Shown: one piece after another, positions 42,570 to 53,022 of the stretch | Layout: every line of letters begins with the position of its first letter | How positions within the stretch are numbered: the stretch's first letter is position 1 | IMG/VR virus record: IMGVR_UViG_3300034101_001153 | Coordinates: 32,177 to 96,176 of that record | Origin: a virus | DNA length: 64,000 nucleotides | Reading direction: 5' to 3' (one strand) | Made by a program: the position numbers and the translations under genes | Notes under the pieces: generated by a model | The model's input: only the letters and a program-made list of their open reading frames with translations | What the model was told of the DNA's origin: nothing | Databases searched by the model: none

Positions 42570-43484
42570 TTATATCACCATATATCTTATTTGACTGTAT
42601 TTTGATAAGATATTATCAACTAGTATGTTTCCTGATCCTTCTGCAAAGTTACTTCCGTATGAAATATTATATGAATCGTTAGACAGTTTTGATATATTCT
42701 TGTTTCTTATTGATGAATCAGAGCATAGGTAGTCTTCAACCAGCAGCGCGGTTGCCTGTTCTATGTCTGATGGAACATACACATATCCAAAAATTCCTAC
42801 TATTTTATATTGAAAATCTTTTTTGAATATTCCATTATATGGAAGAATTGAAAAATCTGGACTTTCTAGAAGCCCTCTTCCATCTTCATCATCTTCATTA
42901 ACAGCCTTTATTCTGTACTTTGATACAGCCGCCTCAATATTATAATCAAATGAGTTGACGCTTGGACTTACTCTACTATCATAAACAAGGATATCATCTT
43001 CATAAACCTTATCTATTCTTATAATAGGCTCATTTAATGTTAGAACATCAGTATTATTTCCATACACTACTACACTCTTATACTGTTTGAGAAATGAAAT
43101 TCCAGTAAGTGATTGTATTGTTACACGGGCTTTTCTTTCTTGCTTCTTTAAAGAGTCGTCGGTTACTGATGAATTAATATCTGCAATAGATCTAATTCTT
43201 GAAGGTGTTGCAAATGGTCTAATAATAGATGCAATTTCAAATGTAGAACTGGCACCAGATGCTGTGCTGCTTATCCATTCTATCTTTACGTTTCTATCAT
43301 ATTCAACAGAATCTGAAGTAAGAGTTGCATTAAAAACTGAAGATCCAGCAGAAGAAGTAGTTCCAGATTGAATAAACTCTTCTGTGTCCAAATCATAAAT
43401 TTCAAAAATGACACCAGTTATACCACTTGCAGCAGTAAATGATATTTGCAGATCGTTATAATCGGTGCGTAAGTACTCTATCAA
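42570..43484 (-). CDS. Head-tail adaptor
   Basis: The 304-residue product has an N-terminal immunoglobulin-like beta domain (about 1-90) and a C-terminal helical part, VPSDIEQATALLVEDYLCSD followed by SNDSYNISYGSNFAEGSGNI, that matches the gp6/gp15-type adaptor bound under the portal. The N-terminal extension is unusual relative to short adaptors and may decorate the neck. Confidence 0.7.
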   Translation of the reverse strand: MIEYLRTDYNDLQISFTAASGITGVIFEIYDLDTEEFIQSGTTSSAGSSVFNATLTSDSVEYDRNVKIEWISSTASGASSTFEIASIIRPFATPSRIRSIADINSSVTDDSLKKQERKARVTIQSLTGISFLKQYKSVVVYGNNTDVLTLNEPIIRIDKVYEDDILVYDSRVSPSVNSFDYNIEAAVSKYRIKAVNEDDEDGRGLLESPDFSILPYNGIFKKDFQYKIVGIFGYVYVPSDIEQATALLVEDYLCSDSSIRNKNISKLSNDSYNISYGSNFAEGSGNILVDNILSKYSQIRYMVI

Positions 43485-43530
43485 TTAACTCACCTCATAT
43501 CTATTTTACTATAAATTTGATAAATGAGAA

Positions 43531-43555
43531 AGGGGTCGATCAATGACCGACCCCT
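43531..43555 (-). terminator. Intrinsic terminator after the capsid gene
   Basis: AGGGGTCG (43531-43538) and CGACCCCT (43548-43555) form an 8-bp GC stem with a 9-base loop, 18 bases after the capsid stop. A short T/C run follows on the minus strand. It likely lets capsid mRNA accumulate above neck-gene mRNA. Confidence 0.8.
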
Positions 43556-43573
43556 TCTCAACTATAGGCTTTA

Positions 43574-44683
43574 TCAGCCAGTTACAGCATTTGCCTTAGC
43601 CATTGCGGATAGTTCTTCAATGTTTAGGCCCATACGGACGTAAACGGTATATTCGATTGTATCCTTCTTTGGCTGGAACTCGCGGTGAACAGTTACATCT
43701 CTCTGGAATCCCCAAATTCTATTTTGTGGGAATGTAAGATCGACGTAATGATCTGGGTACAGAGGAACTTCCATGACGGGAATACCGAAAATGGATGTAG
43801 TCATTCCTGCTGGACCACCAACACGCGCTGGAGTGCCACGAAGAACGCCAGAGGCGATATCCTCGGGAACACCACCTGAACCTAATTGACGTAGGTCAGT
43901 TAGCAATGTTTGCACATTCTTTGTTGAAGCATAGAACTTAAGTTCACCTCTACGAGCCTTGAACTTACGTCCAAGAGCATTGTAAAGAGCCTCAAAGAAT
44001 GCAATTGCGGAGCCAGACTTCAATGTGCCAGCAGTTGTGGCAGCAGTGAAGTAGTTTGATGCTGTAGCAACTGTTGCTGCTGTGCCAAAGTGATTGGCTC
44101 CAGCGGCCCCATCAGCCAACTTAACGAATCCATCAATTGTGTATGGATAGGTTGTTCCAGCATATGAAGCAGTACCTTGAGCAGCGAGACCATTGATAGC
44201 AATGTCCTCAAGGTCGTTACCGAATTGTGATGCCATTAGGCGCACAATATGGTCCTCAAGGGCAGAACCTTCAATGTTATCCTCAAGTGCCTCAGTTGAG
44301 AGTTCGTAGTCAAGACGGAACTTAGTTGTTACAACCTCTACCTTGGTGAATTGGGCACCACGATTTGCGTATGAACCGATTCCTGAACCAGCATCGAAAA
44401 CATTGTCAGATGCTTGTGAAGCCTTACGGATCAAACGTGTTCCAACTTGCAATTTGTCGAATTCTGCTGTATTGGCTCTCATGATTTGTCTACGACCATC
44501 GTTACCAAGAACCATTTCGTCGAAAACATAATCAAGGAATTGACGGGATTGCTCTGGAAGCAGAACGCCTCCGCCTTGTGATGCTGGGTTGGTTGTAAGA
44601 TTCTCCATGTTGACGTTTGCAACATCGGAGATAATTGCACCAGTTCCAACATCGGTTACAGCCTTATTGATAATGTCGCTCAT
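43574..44683 (-). CDS. Major capsid protein, HK97 fold
   Basis: The 369-residue protein has LLPEQSRQFLDYVFDEMVLG at its start, QFGNDLEDIAINGLAAQGTA (spine helix and P-domain region), GTPARVGGPAGMTTSIFGIP and a terminal FPQNRIWGFQRDVTVHREFQ strand set. These fit HK97-type capsids of actinophages. GGTGTAAATAA precedes the ATG and a terminator follows, consistent with high expression. No cleavable scaffold arm is visible; the scaffold is probably in the upstream protein. Confidence 0.88.
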   Translation of the reverse strand: MSDIINKAVTDVGTGAIISDVANVNMENLTTNPASQGGGVLLPEQSRQFLDYVFDEMVLGNDGRRQIMRANTAEFDKLQVGTRLIRKASQASDNVFDAGSGIGSYANRGAQFTKVEVVTTKFRLDYELSTEALEDNIEGSALEDHIVRLMASQFGNDLEDIAINGLAAQGTASYAGTTYPYTIDGFVKLADGAAGANHFGTAATVATASNYFTAATTAGTLKSGSAIAFFEALYNALGRKFKARRGELKFYASTKNVQTLLTDLRQLGSGGVPEDIASGVLRGTPARVGGPAGMTTSIFGIPVMEVPLYPDHYVDLTFPQNRIWGFQRDVTVHREFQPKKDTIEYTVYVRMGLNIEELSAMAKANAVTG

Positions 44684-44711
44684 TTATTTACACCTCTCTT
44701 TCATTAATTAA

Positions 44712-46895
44712 TTAAATATCTGCGGAATTGAGGAAACGTCCGCCCCATAATGACTTTCTCATTACGGGTTGCTCTGGGATACTATTTTCTAGTTCACCAG
44801 ACTTCTTCATTGCTGTATCTTCTTCTACAGACTCCACTCTAGAAGCAATTTCTTCTTGAGTCTTTGAGATATCAGCCAATCCTTTAGTAAGTTCCTCGTA
44901 CTTACTGGAAAGTTCTCCGACTTTTTCATCGAATGATTTTACAAGTTCTGTAATTGACTCTGAAAGAGCAGTAAGTCCTTCTTTGCTAGAATCAACGGAC
45001 TTTTGCAATTGCTCTTCAATAAACTCCTTAACGTCGCCTAGTGCCTTCTCAAGATCAATTTGTTCGGAAGTGTCAACGGCTACGTCCTCTGATTCAACAG
45101 CCTTGGCAAGATCTTCATCTGCCTCATCTACTTCTTCAACTGACTCTTCAACCTCAAATTCAACTTCTTCGGCATCAGCGGTGTCAAGTTCTGGGCTTTC
45201 TATGTTTTCAGCCACTTCAACACCTCCTTCTTCATTTGGCTCAGAAAATTTTTTAATTTTAGAACCTTTGTTTGATTTTGTTGATAAGGGATGGCCCCCT
45301 GGCAACAAGTCTGTGTCAAATGGTTTCCTTTTATATCTGCCAGTTCTTACTGCATGAAGGAAGCCATTTACTCTGGCGTACGCCCATTGTTCTGCTGATG
45401 CTACATTGGGTCTAACTGATCCAGGGTTTGTTCTGTAAGCACCAATTCCACGATTATATACTTGTCTAAGCATAGAAACGGTAACCTTCTTAGAGTTTAC
45501 GTTACCATATTTTTCGTTATGTTGCGTTACAAGTTCATTAAGTCTACTAGTTACACTATTAGAATCAGCCTTTTCCATATGCATTTTTGTTTGCAGCGGC
45601 TTCAATTTTCTCAGGTTTGAGATGTTTTTCGCTACTCTTCTATCTGTAGGAACGTATTTGTTTCCAGATGTTTGACGATAAACTCTAACTATAGCAACGG
45701 GATTTTCTTCTGTTGCCATAACGGACTCATTAGTTCCACGCACCTTGACAGATCCAGAAGTTTTTATGGACTCTACCTTGCCTTTTGCATATTGAGTTCC
45801 CTGTGGTGGCTTTGGAACGGCATAGGCAACAAAGTCTCCTGTCGAAACACTTCCTCTTTCTGCCTTATAGATAACCTTCTTCTTTCTTCTTCTCATAGAT
45901 CTTGAGACGCCGCCTGGAAGACCCTGTTGTGCATTTCTAGTTGGAACGCCAGTCTCTGTTGAGATAACTTGTTTATCAGACATATCCATGTCATCGTCCA
46001 TGTCATCCATCATGTCTGCTCTTAGTGCAGCCTCAGCCACTTCTCTAGACTCAAAGCATCCTTCAAGTTCTCCATCTTCATCAACAATAGCAAATCCTGA
46101 ATTACACATTGGATGATTCTCAACAACTCTCTTTTGCTTCTTCATTTCCTCATCTTCGTGCATTGATTTAATCATTACTGAATCAACACATTTTGCGATC
46201 TCTTCATCTTTAGATGGATCATTAGACTCTACCCAGCCTACATTTTCCATAGATTTGTGGCAGATAGAGCATTCCATAGATTCAGCAGAATCAGGTATTG
46301 CGATCTCATCTTCGGCACACCAGAAAATATTTTCAACTGAGAATGTAGTTGCAATACCACTAGCAATAAGTTCATCATTAACTTTTTGAATAGAGAGAAT
46401 GTTTGCAAATTGATTTGCTGGGCTATCTACTAGTGATAGTTCCATAAGTTCATATTTTTTAACAAGTCTAATTTGTTCTTGGCTTTCTTCATCAACCATT
46501 GGCTCTGAATCAATGATTCTTCCACCGATAGAGAAACCTGTAAGAGTCCCATCAACTACCATCTGCCATACACTTTCTGCTCCCTTTGAGATGTAGGCAT
46601 CTACAAATACTCCACTATATGTTTTCTTTGTATTGGGATCATAAAATGTATTTTCTTTAAATGATATTACTTTACCAGCAGGAATAGGTTGATGCATAAG
46701 CCTAACGTTTCCACGGAAATTTTCAAATGCTTCTCTGGATGCTTCTGATAGAAGTCTGTCTCCTTGACGGTCTATGTTATCTAGGGTGGCGAACCCGCTA
46801 ACAATTCTTCTCTCCGCGTCAACTTTAGCAATTGGCATCGTAAAGCGGAGGTTACTGTCGTCACTTTCAAAGTGAGCCTTGAAAATTTCTTTCAT
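44712..46895 (-). CDS. Prohead protease fused to SH3-like and scaffold-like regions
   Basis: ATG 46895 (MKEIFKAHFESDDSNLRFTM) is preferred; upstream residues would overlap the portal gene. The 727-residue protein has an XkdF/HK97-type serine protease at about 15-190 (FATLDNIDRQGDRL, RLMHQPIPAGKV, ELMELSLVDSPANQF). A Cys pair (CSICH), a domain with GDFVAYAVPKPPQGTQYAKG (SH3-like, 320-400), and a helical region (YNRGIGAYRTNPGSVRP) follow. The last 200 residues are very acidic, then a coiled coil like a capsid scaffold. Such a protease-scaffold fusion would digest itself during maturation. Confidence 0.8.
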   Translation of the reverse strand: MKEIFKAHFESDDSNLRFTMPIAKVDAERRIVSGFATLDNIDRQGDRLLSEASREAFENFRGNVRLMHQPIPAGKVISFKENTFYDPNTKKTYSGVFVDAYISKGAESVWQMVVDGTLTGFSIGGRIIDSEPMVDEESQEQIRLVKKYELMELSLVDSPANQFANILSIQKVNDELIASGIATTFSVENIFWCAEDEIAIPDSAESMECSICHKSMENVGWVESNDPSKDEEIAKCVDSVMIKSMHEDEEMKKQKRVVENHPMCNSGFAIVDEDGELEGCFESREVAEAALRADMMDDMDDDMDMSDKQVISTETGVPTRNAQQGLPGGVSRSMRRRKKKVIYKAERGSVSTGDFVAYAVPKPPQGTQYAKGKVESIKTSGSVKVRGTNESVMATEENPVAIVRVYRQTSGNKYVPTDRRVAKNISNLRKLKPLQTKMHMEKADSNSVTSRLNELVTQHNEKYGNVNSKKVTVSMLRQVYNRGIGAYRTNPGSVRPNVASAEQWAYARVNGFLHAVRTGRYKRKPFDTDLLPGGHPLSTKSNKGSKIKKFSEPNEEGGVEVAENIESPELDTADAEEVEFEVEESVEEVDEADEDLAKAVESEDVAVDTSEQIDLEKALGDVKEFIEEQLQKSVDSSKEGLTALSESITELVKSFDEKVGELSSKYEELTKGLADISKTQEEIASRVESVEEDTAMKKSGELENSIPEQPVMRKSLWGGRFLNSADI

Positions 46896-46926
46896 AGTAA
46901 TTATTATTATATAATCTTTTGCTTTA

Positions 46927-48528
46927 TTAGTTTTGCTGCCTGCCGTCGCCTTGGGTGGCGCGACCTGTTGCATCTGTATCTGGAGCGTTAGACTCTCTCT
47001 GCTGATCTCTTAATCTATTGCCAGTAGCCTGAGCAGTTTGCTCTGCTGCTTGCTGTGGGCTAAGTATTACTGGATTATCTCCATTTTCAAGACTTGACAA
47101 CTTCAGCCTTTCTCTAACCTCATTGGGAACAATTACTCTCATTCTAAGATACCTTTCATCAATCTTTGATTGGGTTTCCTCGTCGGTTAGAGTTAATTCA
47201 TTAAATTCAAATCTGAACATGTCTGTTTTTTCTTCAATAATTTTATTGATCTTCTTTTCAAGTGAGTCTTGTGCTGGGCGACATACCTGTTCCTTAAACG
47301 TTCTGTCTGCCTCTCTTGCTGCTGCAAGACCTATGCCTTCTGCCGCACCAACTTTTGATGCTGGTGTGCGGTGAACCATCAGAATTTCATTAACGTTGCC
47401 CTTGCGATAATTGTTGAATGATGAGTCTTGAATGCTATTCTCAACAGCCTCCATCTTCATCTCTACCTTTTTATCTGGAGTGTCTGCTGGAATTGGAATA
47501 ATTGCAGTTCTATGATTTTGTCCCTTTACACTTGATTGGAAGAATTCAAATAATCTTTCTTCTGCCTCAGGTGTCATCTTAGCACCCTTGATCCAGAAAA
47601 TATATCTTGGAACAGCCTTATTTTCAAAGTATTCTATGTTAAACCTAGAAGCAAACTCATTGCCTGCCATAGCATTCTTTGCTGCCGCAATTGCTGGAGC
47701 GCCATAGTAAGTATTTGTTGGAGTGTAACTCTTAATATGAATTATTTCATTTGGCTTTTGATCTGTTGTGATAGGATTTTTTGTTGTAGTGTCTTGAAAA
47801 TTCCTAAAAAATACAGCACGGCCTGAAACAATTTGAACAAATCCGTCGCGCAGGCGGCGTACTCTCATTGTTGGTGCTGGTATATGACCTATATAGCCAA
47901 TTTCACCATTAGACTTTCTTCCAATTTCAATATAGCCATTTCCAGTTGATTCAACATCGATATAGACTTTCATCAGGGTGGCAGTTAGGCTATCGTCATC
48001 GTTTCTTGTTTCTAGCCAATCGATAACTCTTGTCTTGGCCCTTGCAACATTTTTACGCATTCTAGAAAGATCCTGTTGTGTAGGAGCGTCTTCCATTTTT
48101 TGCATAACAGAATTTGATGGATGAAGGTCGTAACCAAGTCCAACGATATTTGCAACCTTTGCATTAATGGCTGCATAATTAGGGGCAGACAATTCATAAA
48201 TTTTGGCAAGAGAGTATTGGTTATACTGTGGCTCAACAACGTCGAATATTCCATATCCGTACTTATCTGGAATTATTTGTTTTGAGGAGGCATCATCACC
48301 AGCATACTGATTATTATCTGCCTCTACTACTTGACCGCCGACAGTAACTAAAGACTTTTCTAATTTTCTTTTAGCACTTTTTTTAAAGTTTTGAGACAGT
48401 CCAGAAAGACTTAGAAGATCATCTCCACTTTTTTTAAAATCATCTTGTTCTTGAACTAGTTGAGTTTGTCTTCCTCTGGCTGGTAGTCTGACATTACTAA
48501 CTAAGGTCTCTTCTTGCTCTTGATGCAT
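46927..48528 (-). CDS. Portal protein
   Basis: ATG 48528 follows AGGAG at 9 bases; longer starts run into the upstream gene. The 533-residue protein has YNQYSLAKIYELSAPNYAAI (clip region lead-in), YIDVESTGNGYIEIGRKSNG, PNEIIHIKSYTPTNTYYGAP and NIEYFENKAVPRYIFWIKGA, the signature blocks of PBSX/HK97-type portals. It forms the dodecameric DNA channel. The C terminus is Gln/Asp-rich and disordered. Confidence 0.9.
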   Translation of the reverse strand: MHQEQEETLVSNVRLPARGRQTQLVQEQDDFKKSGDDLLSLSGLSQNFKKSAKRKLEKSLVTVGGQVVEADNNQYAGDDASSKQIIPDKYGYGIFDVVEPQYNQYSLAKIYELSAPNYAAINAKVANIVGLGYDLHPSNSVMQKMEDAPTQQDLSRMRKNVARAKTRVIDWLETRNDDDSLTATLMKVYIDVESTGNGYIEIGRKSNGEIGYIGHIPAPTMRVRRLRDGFVQIVSGRAVFFRNFQDTTTKNPITTDQKPNEIIHIKSYTPTNTYYGAPAIAAAKNAMAGNEFASRFNIEYFENKAVPRYIFWIKGAKMTPEAEERLFEFFQSSVKGQNHRTAIIPIPADTPDKKVEMKMEAVENSIQDSSFNNYRKGNVNEILMVHRTPASKVGAAEGIGLAAAREADRTFKEQVCRPAQDSLEKKINKIIEEKTDMFRFEFNELTLTDEETQSKIDERYLRMRVIVPNEVRERLKLSSLENGDNPVILSPQQAAEQTAQATGNRLRDQQRESNAPDTDATGRATQGDGRQQN

Positions 48529-48829
48529 CTCTCCACGCTCCTGTGTCTCCATATGTAAGAAGTCCATTATTCATTCTATATAAATCTTCTTGATATTCTT
48601 CTTCACTTACTCTTCCAACTCCAGGAATAAATACTGCTTCTCCATCTGGCTGACCATAGGAAGCAGCGGCTTTTCTTATTTCAGCCATTTTTGTTATATC
48701 TCCACGCTCAGATGGTATATTTAAAATGTTTTGATAATCATCTGTAAATAAAGATCCATCTGGTAGTTTCCATACATATATTCCGTATTTAGAGTTGTCC
48801 TTCACTACTGACAATTTGGGCTTTTTCAT
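48497..48829 (-). CDS. Conserved phage protein upstream of portal
   Basis: The 110-residue product (KKPKLSVVKDNSKYGIYVWK, IPSERGDITKMAEIRKAAAS, VFIPGVGRVSEEEYQEDLYR) resembles proteins found immediately before the portal in other actinophages, as I recall. It is basic at the N terminus. It may be a head-associated or packaging factor. It overlaps the portal frame by 32 bases. Confidence 0.7.
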   Translation of the reverse strand: MKKPKLSVVKDNSKYGIYVWKLPDGSLFTDDYQNILNIPSERGDITKMAEIRKAAASYGQPDGEAVFIPGVGRVSEEEYQEDLYRMNNGLLTYGDTGAWRDASRARRDLS

Positions 48830-48855
48830 ACCACTATGTTACCATATCTGCTTTA

Positions 48856-49692
48856 TTATTGCTGACTTCTGTCCACGATGTTGATGATTTTCTCTAAAAT
48901 TGGAGTTCTGGTGAACGATCCACTAGTTTTTAGCCAGGTAGTATTAGCATACTGTGTTCCGCTTAATACATTAACATAGTCGCCATTTGAACTTGAAATC
49001 AATGTAACTCCGCCGACTGAATTGATTTGATATATTTGATTATCTGCAATGCTGAGTATTTGATTTGACTGTGTAGAAACAACTCCATCAAAATATCTTA
49101 AATCTCCTATTAGTTTATTTGTTGGAGATCCAGTATATGCACTTAAAGATGACGCCGTTACTAAATCAATATCCGCTAGAAATCTGTTTTGTGTTAGATA
49201 TGGCTGATAAACAGTTGAAGTTACTGAAGATGAATGCCTAGACTCATCTCTATCAATAATTCTTACAGAGCCAGATGCCGACTCTCCAGTACTAATCGCT
49301 GCTGATGCTCCGACAAATGTTCCATGCAGATAAGAAATTTCAAGAGGCTCTAGCAATGTATCAAGGAAGTACAGATTTTGAATTTGGAAATCGCATGATC
49401 CTGTAGTTCCAAATCTCACCAAAAAATTATTATCTGAATCTGTTTGTAGTTTAGTGTTGAATGAAAAAGTTACATGCTGCCATTGATTGTCTACTAAAAC
49501 TTTAGATGATGACCCATTAATATATGATGATGCAGTAGTTGGATATACTAGATTTTTTGATAAATTTGTACTTGCAGAGAATAATGTTGTTGTAGCAGCA
49601 GATGATGAAAACACTTCCACCAGTTTAAATCCAGCAGAAGAAGATTCATTAAATTTAACAAAAAATCCAAGCGTTCCAAATTGTTTAATCAT
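48856..49692 (-). CDS. Beta-sandwich structural protein (carbohydrate-binding-like)
   Basis: A 278-residue Ser/Thr-rich protein with WQHVTFSFNTKLQTDSDNNF and SCDFQIQNLYFLD, the pattern of a LamG/carbohydrate-binding beta sandwich. It follows a much larger protein of the same style. It is likely a virion decoration or receptor-binding component although it sits in the head module. Confidence 0.55.
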   Translation of the reverse strand: MIKQFGTLGFFVKFNESSSAGFKLVEVFSSSAATTTLFSASTNLSKNLVYPTTASSYINGSSSKVLVDNQWQHVTFSFNTKLQTDSDNNFLVRFGTTGSCDFQIQNLYFLDTLLEPLEISYLHGTFVGASAAISTGESASGSVRIIDRDESRHSSSVTSTVYQPYLTQNRFLADIDLVTASSLSAYTGSPTNKLIGDLRYFDGVVSTQSNQILSIADNQIYQINSVGGVTLISSSNGDYVNVLSGTQYANTTWLKTSGSFTRTPILEKIINIVDRSQQ

Positions 49693-49710
49693 AAGATAAT
49701 TATATCCTTA

Positions 49711-52700
49711 CTAAGAAATATTAAAGGCATCTCTCATCCAATCAGTAATTAGGTCTACGTCAGTCTTTGAATGTGCTGTATTAAATACGACAACAGCAGC
49801 AATATCTCCATTGAGATATGAGTTTGCTCCGCTAGGAGTTTGTCTGTATCCAATTCTTGCGGCAGAAGAATAACTTCCAGTTCCAACATTTCCAGAAACG
49901 ACAGATGAGTTTACAAACAATGAACTTGAATTATTATTAAATACTCCAGCAATTACATTGAAATTAGAGTTTACTGATGGACCTACTAGTACTTGACCAG
50001 CCGCCATTCTAAATGTATTTGATTCAGTGTATATGGCTGGGGCTGATGCAGAATGTCCAATCAATGTATCATTCGAACCAAAAGATCTTCCTGCTATGTA
50101 TACTGTCATTGGCTGATTTATTGCAACGCTAGAAGTAAAATAATGCGTCAATCCATTAAATTTATATATGGGCCTATCATCAAAAACTTGTAACGCATCA
50201 TAATATACTGCTGGTGATCCAGATACTACTGATCCAGCATAAATTGCCATATTGTCCCAATAGACAGGATCACCAGTAATAGAAGACCCATTATAGTAGC
50301 GTACCGATATCCAGTTTGTTCCTATTGGAACTGTACCTACAGCAGATAAGGTATATGTTCCTGGAACATTAGATGCTGTTCCAGAAGTTGCTGTTCCTAA
50401 TACTCCAAATCCTGTTCCACCACTTGTCACACTTGCAAAATAAATATACAATCTTCTTGAAAGAGAATTTAGCCCACCAGATGTTTGTGACTTAAGAAGA
50501 GATATATCTCCAATAAATGAATATTGTTGCCCAGGAAATAAAAATCTGTTTGCACTTGATGTATTGGTATATAATCCAAAATCCAAAAACGAATCCGAAT
50601 CAACTCCACTTGGTATTACTTTAATAGATCTATTTCCAGAAGATACTATGTCTGTAGAAGATTGTGCTGATGCAGCATTGACTGCGAATACAGTTACACT
50701 TCCAGACTCAGAGCCATTAGCCTGATTTATCGTTAATATATTTAATGACTGTTGCCGATATTCTGGATTATTTGTTGTGGAGACAACTGATGCTGTTATT
50801 GCGCTACCAGATAAACTTCTCCATAATCTATTTAAAGAACTTCCATCTGAGTATGGTACATTGTTAGTTCCTATTGGAAATCTTGAATCATACCATAATA
50901 ATAAATTCGGTAAAGTATTTAGATCAAGTGATTTAGACATGGGGCTGAATTCCACATCTACATTGTTTCTGTAAACTCTGATTCCAGAAGAGTCGGTGAC
51001 AAATATAGATGGTGTTTTTTGAAACTCTGGAACAAATGCCTGTGCAGATGCTGTAGAGGCGCTATGTATTCTTACTCTATCCCCCGAATTATCAAGTATC
51101 TCTACATATGATCCAGTATACGGATAACTTTCTACTTTTAGATATTTAACAAATGGAGGATAGACAAAAGAATCTTCAGCAAGAATGTCTATATCAAAAT
51201 ACAAATACTTGTCATTCATATTGATAAGATTAATCCACTGTAAACTATTTATTTTTTGTAACTTTGTCTTAGGATAAACTACGCTTCCAGAATAGTTGTA
51301 CAGTGTTGCATATATGCTCACCTGTGATCCAGATATAACATCTGGGTATCCAAATTCAAACCTGTTTCCAGAAATTACTGCGCTACCACTTTCTGTAACG
51401 GCAGCAAGTTGTGCGCCGTGAATGATAAAGTTTGCATTTCCGTATGATCTATTTCTAAATCTATTATTTGTTGAATCATATATTAATGAATATACTGGTT
51501 GAGAGTAGTTATCAATTTGAGAATACGTAGAAGCAGTTAATGAATTTCTTGCAACAATAAATGAATGAAATGTTCCAGTAAATTGTCCAGGATTAAATGT
51601 TCCTAATGTATAGTCTTCTTCATAAGTAAGGGCACTTCCAATTCTAATAACAGAAGTATCTGTTGGTGGGAAAATATCTGCTGAAGGATCGACTCCAAAT
51701 GAACTTCCAGAGTATGTTGTCATAGACGCAGTTTGTAGTGCAGAACCAGAAAGAGCAAAATAGAACTTTGTTTCATTGTCATATGACATTCCTAATATTG
51801 CAGTAGGACTAGATGAAACACTAGGAACAATAAAAGATACTGATGAGTTTGTTACATTGTTGTTTACAACTAGATAGTATGATCCAGATATATTTGTAAA
51901 ATTAAAGTCTATCAGTGGTTGGGTTGGTGAATTTCCATATGACATAATTGTTTGAGGCAATCCTCCTGCTGGTAGCGCCCCATCAAATTGTACTTTTACA
52001 AAAAATGGATTTTCTCCAGAATTAATAATAGATGGTAAATTGTCAATATTAAAATACGCTGCTGAAGATGTGTTTCCAGCAGATGATGTAAATGATATTT
52101 TATTTCCAGTTAATCTTATATTATTATCAAATAGAACTAAATCTGGAACATCGTTGTTGTATGGTCTAATTCCATCTTGTGAGTGAATAAGATTATCATA
52201 TCTGATCAGCGACCAGTCATCTGGATCTTCAAAAAACCCATAGTATGACTTTCTAGTATTCTGAGTTGATAGGTTATAAAAGTCGCCACCCATGCTAATA
52301 AATATATTTTCATTAACATCTTTTCCTAGTCCATATATGTAATGAGTTTTTGCAGTATTAGATTTTACATTGAATGGGTATATTGCGACACAATCTATTA
52401 GTAAGTTATAGTCTGAACTTCCATAGAAATCAAAGTAGTCATTTGTTGAATGAGACAGGTCTATGTCTAAAAATATAGAGTTCTCATTATTAGTAATAGT
52501 TGATATTCCATTAACTATTAATTCAATGCCCGATTGATTGTGATTTAAAACGATATGAGTAGGTTCATCTAATTCTGCAAGACCATATGATGCTTCCATA
52601 TAACTAGAAGATGTTCCATACCTAAACATAAGATAGTTTTCTTTTAAGTACAATCCTATGTTTGGATTATTTCTTTTGGTTGCAATTCTTACTTCTCTTG

Positions 52701-53010
52701 ATGGAACTTTATCTGCTCTCATCCAAAATTCTATACATGACTCTCTTCTGCCATATAACTCAGAAAATCTACTTAGTAGTGGAATGCTTATATTTGGAGT
52801 GGCTGAACTTGATAGTTTTAATACTTTACCTCCACCAAATACTATTGGAATATCCCATACAGAAGTAGCGGAGGCATTAACTGATGCCGCATAAAAACTT
52901 GCTGATGTTGAGTAGAAACTAACAGGATTGGACACAGATGATGACTCATTGATGTTATCAAATGGCCAGACGATATCTGGTTTATCCTGTAATATTAATC
53001 TGCTGTACAC
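49711..53010 (-). CDS. Large LamG-like structural protein
   Basis: The 1099-residue product has an N-terminal concanavalin/LamG-like domain (CIEFWMRADKVPSREVRIAT; EPTHIVLNHNQSGIELIVNG; about residues 90-190), a long Ser-rich beta middle, and a second LamG-like domain at the C terminus (TVYIAGRSFGSNDTLIGHSA; AAVVVFNTAHSKTDVDLITD). It probably binds carbohydrates as a virion surface or fibre protein. It lies upstream of the portal, apart from the tail block. Confidence 0.65.
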   Translation of the reverse strand: MYSRLILQDKPDIVWPFDNINESSSVSNPVSFYSTSASFYAASVNASATSVWDIPIVFGGGKVLKLSSSATPNISIPLLSRFSELYGRRESCIEFWMRADKVPSREVRIATKRNNPNIGLYLKENYLMFRYGTSSSYMEASYGLAELDEPTHIVLNHNQSGIELIVNGISTITNNENSIFLDIDLSHSTNDYFDFYGSSDYNLLIDCVAIYPFNVKSNTAKTHYIYGLGKDVNENIFISMGGDFYNLSTQNTRKSYYGFFEDPDDWSLIRYDNLIHSQDGIRPYNNDVPDLVLFDNNIRLTGNKISFTSSAGNTSSAAYFNIDNLPSIINSGENPFFVKVQFDGALPAGGLPQTIMSYGNSPTQPLIDFNFTNISGSYYLVVNNNVTNSSVSFIVPSVSSSPTAILGMSYDNETKFYFALSGSALQTASMTTYSGSSFGVDPSADIFPPTDTSVIRIGSALTYEEDYTLGTFNPGQFTGTFHSFIVARNSLTASTYSQIDNYSQPVYSLIYDSTNNRFRNRSYGNANFIIHGAQLAAVTESGSAVISGNRFEFGYPDVISGSQVSIYATLYNYSGSVVYPKTKLQKINSLQWINLINMNDKYLYFDIDILAEDSFVYPPFVKYLKVESYPYTGSYVEILDNSGDRVRIHSASTASAQAFVPEFQKTPSIFVTDSSGIRVYRNNVDVEFSPMSKSLDLNTLPNLLLWYDSRFPIGTNNVPYSDGSSLNRLWRSLSGSAITASVVSTTNNPEYRQQSLNILTINQANGSESGSVTVFAVNAASAQSSTDIVSSGNRSIKVIPSGVDSDSFLDFGLYTNTSSANRFLFPGQQYSFIGDISLLKSQTSGGLNSLSRRLYIYFASVTSGGTGFGVLGTATSGTASNVPGTYTLSAVGTVPIGTNWISVRYYNGSSITGDPVYWDNMAIYAGSVVSGSPAVYYDALQVFDDRPIYKFNGLTHYFTSSVAINQPMTVYIAGRSFGSNDTLIGHSASAPAIYTESNTFRMAAGQVLVGPSVNSNFNVIAGVFNNNSSSLFVNSSVVSGNVGTGSYSSAARIGYRQTPSGANSYLNGDIAAVVVFNTAHSKTDVDLITDWMRDAFNIS

Positions 53011-53022
53011 AGAGCCTCCGAA

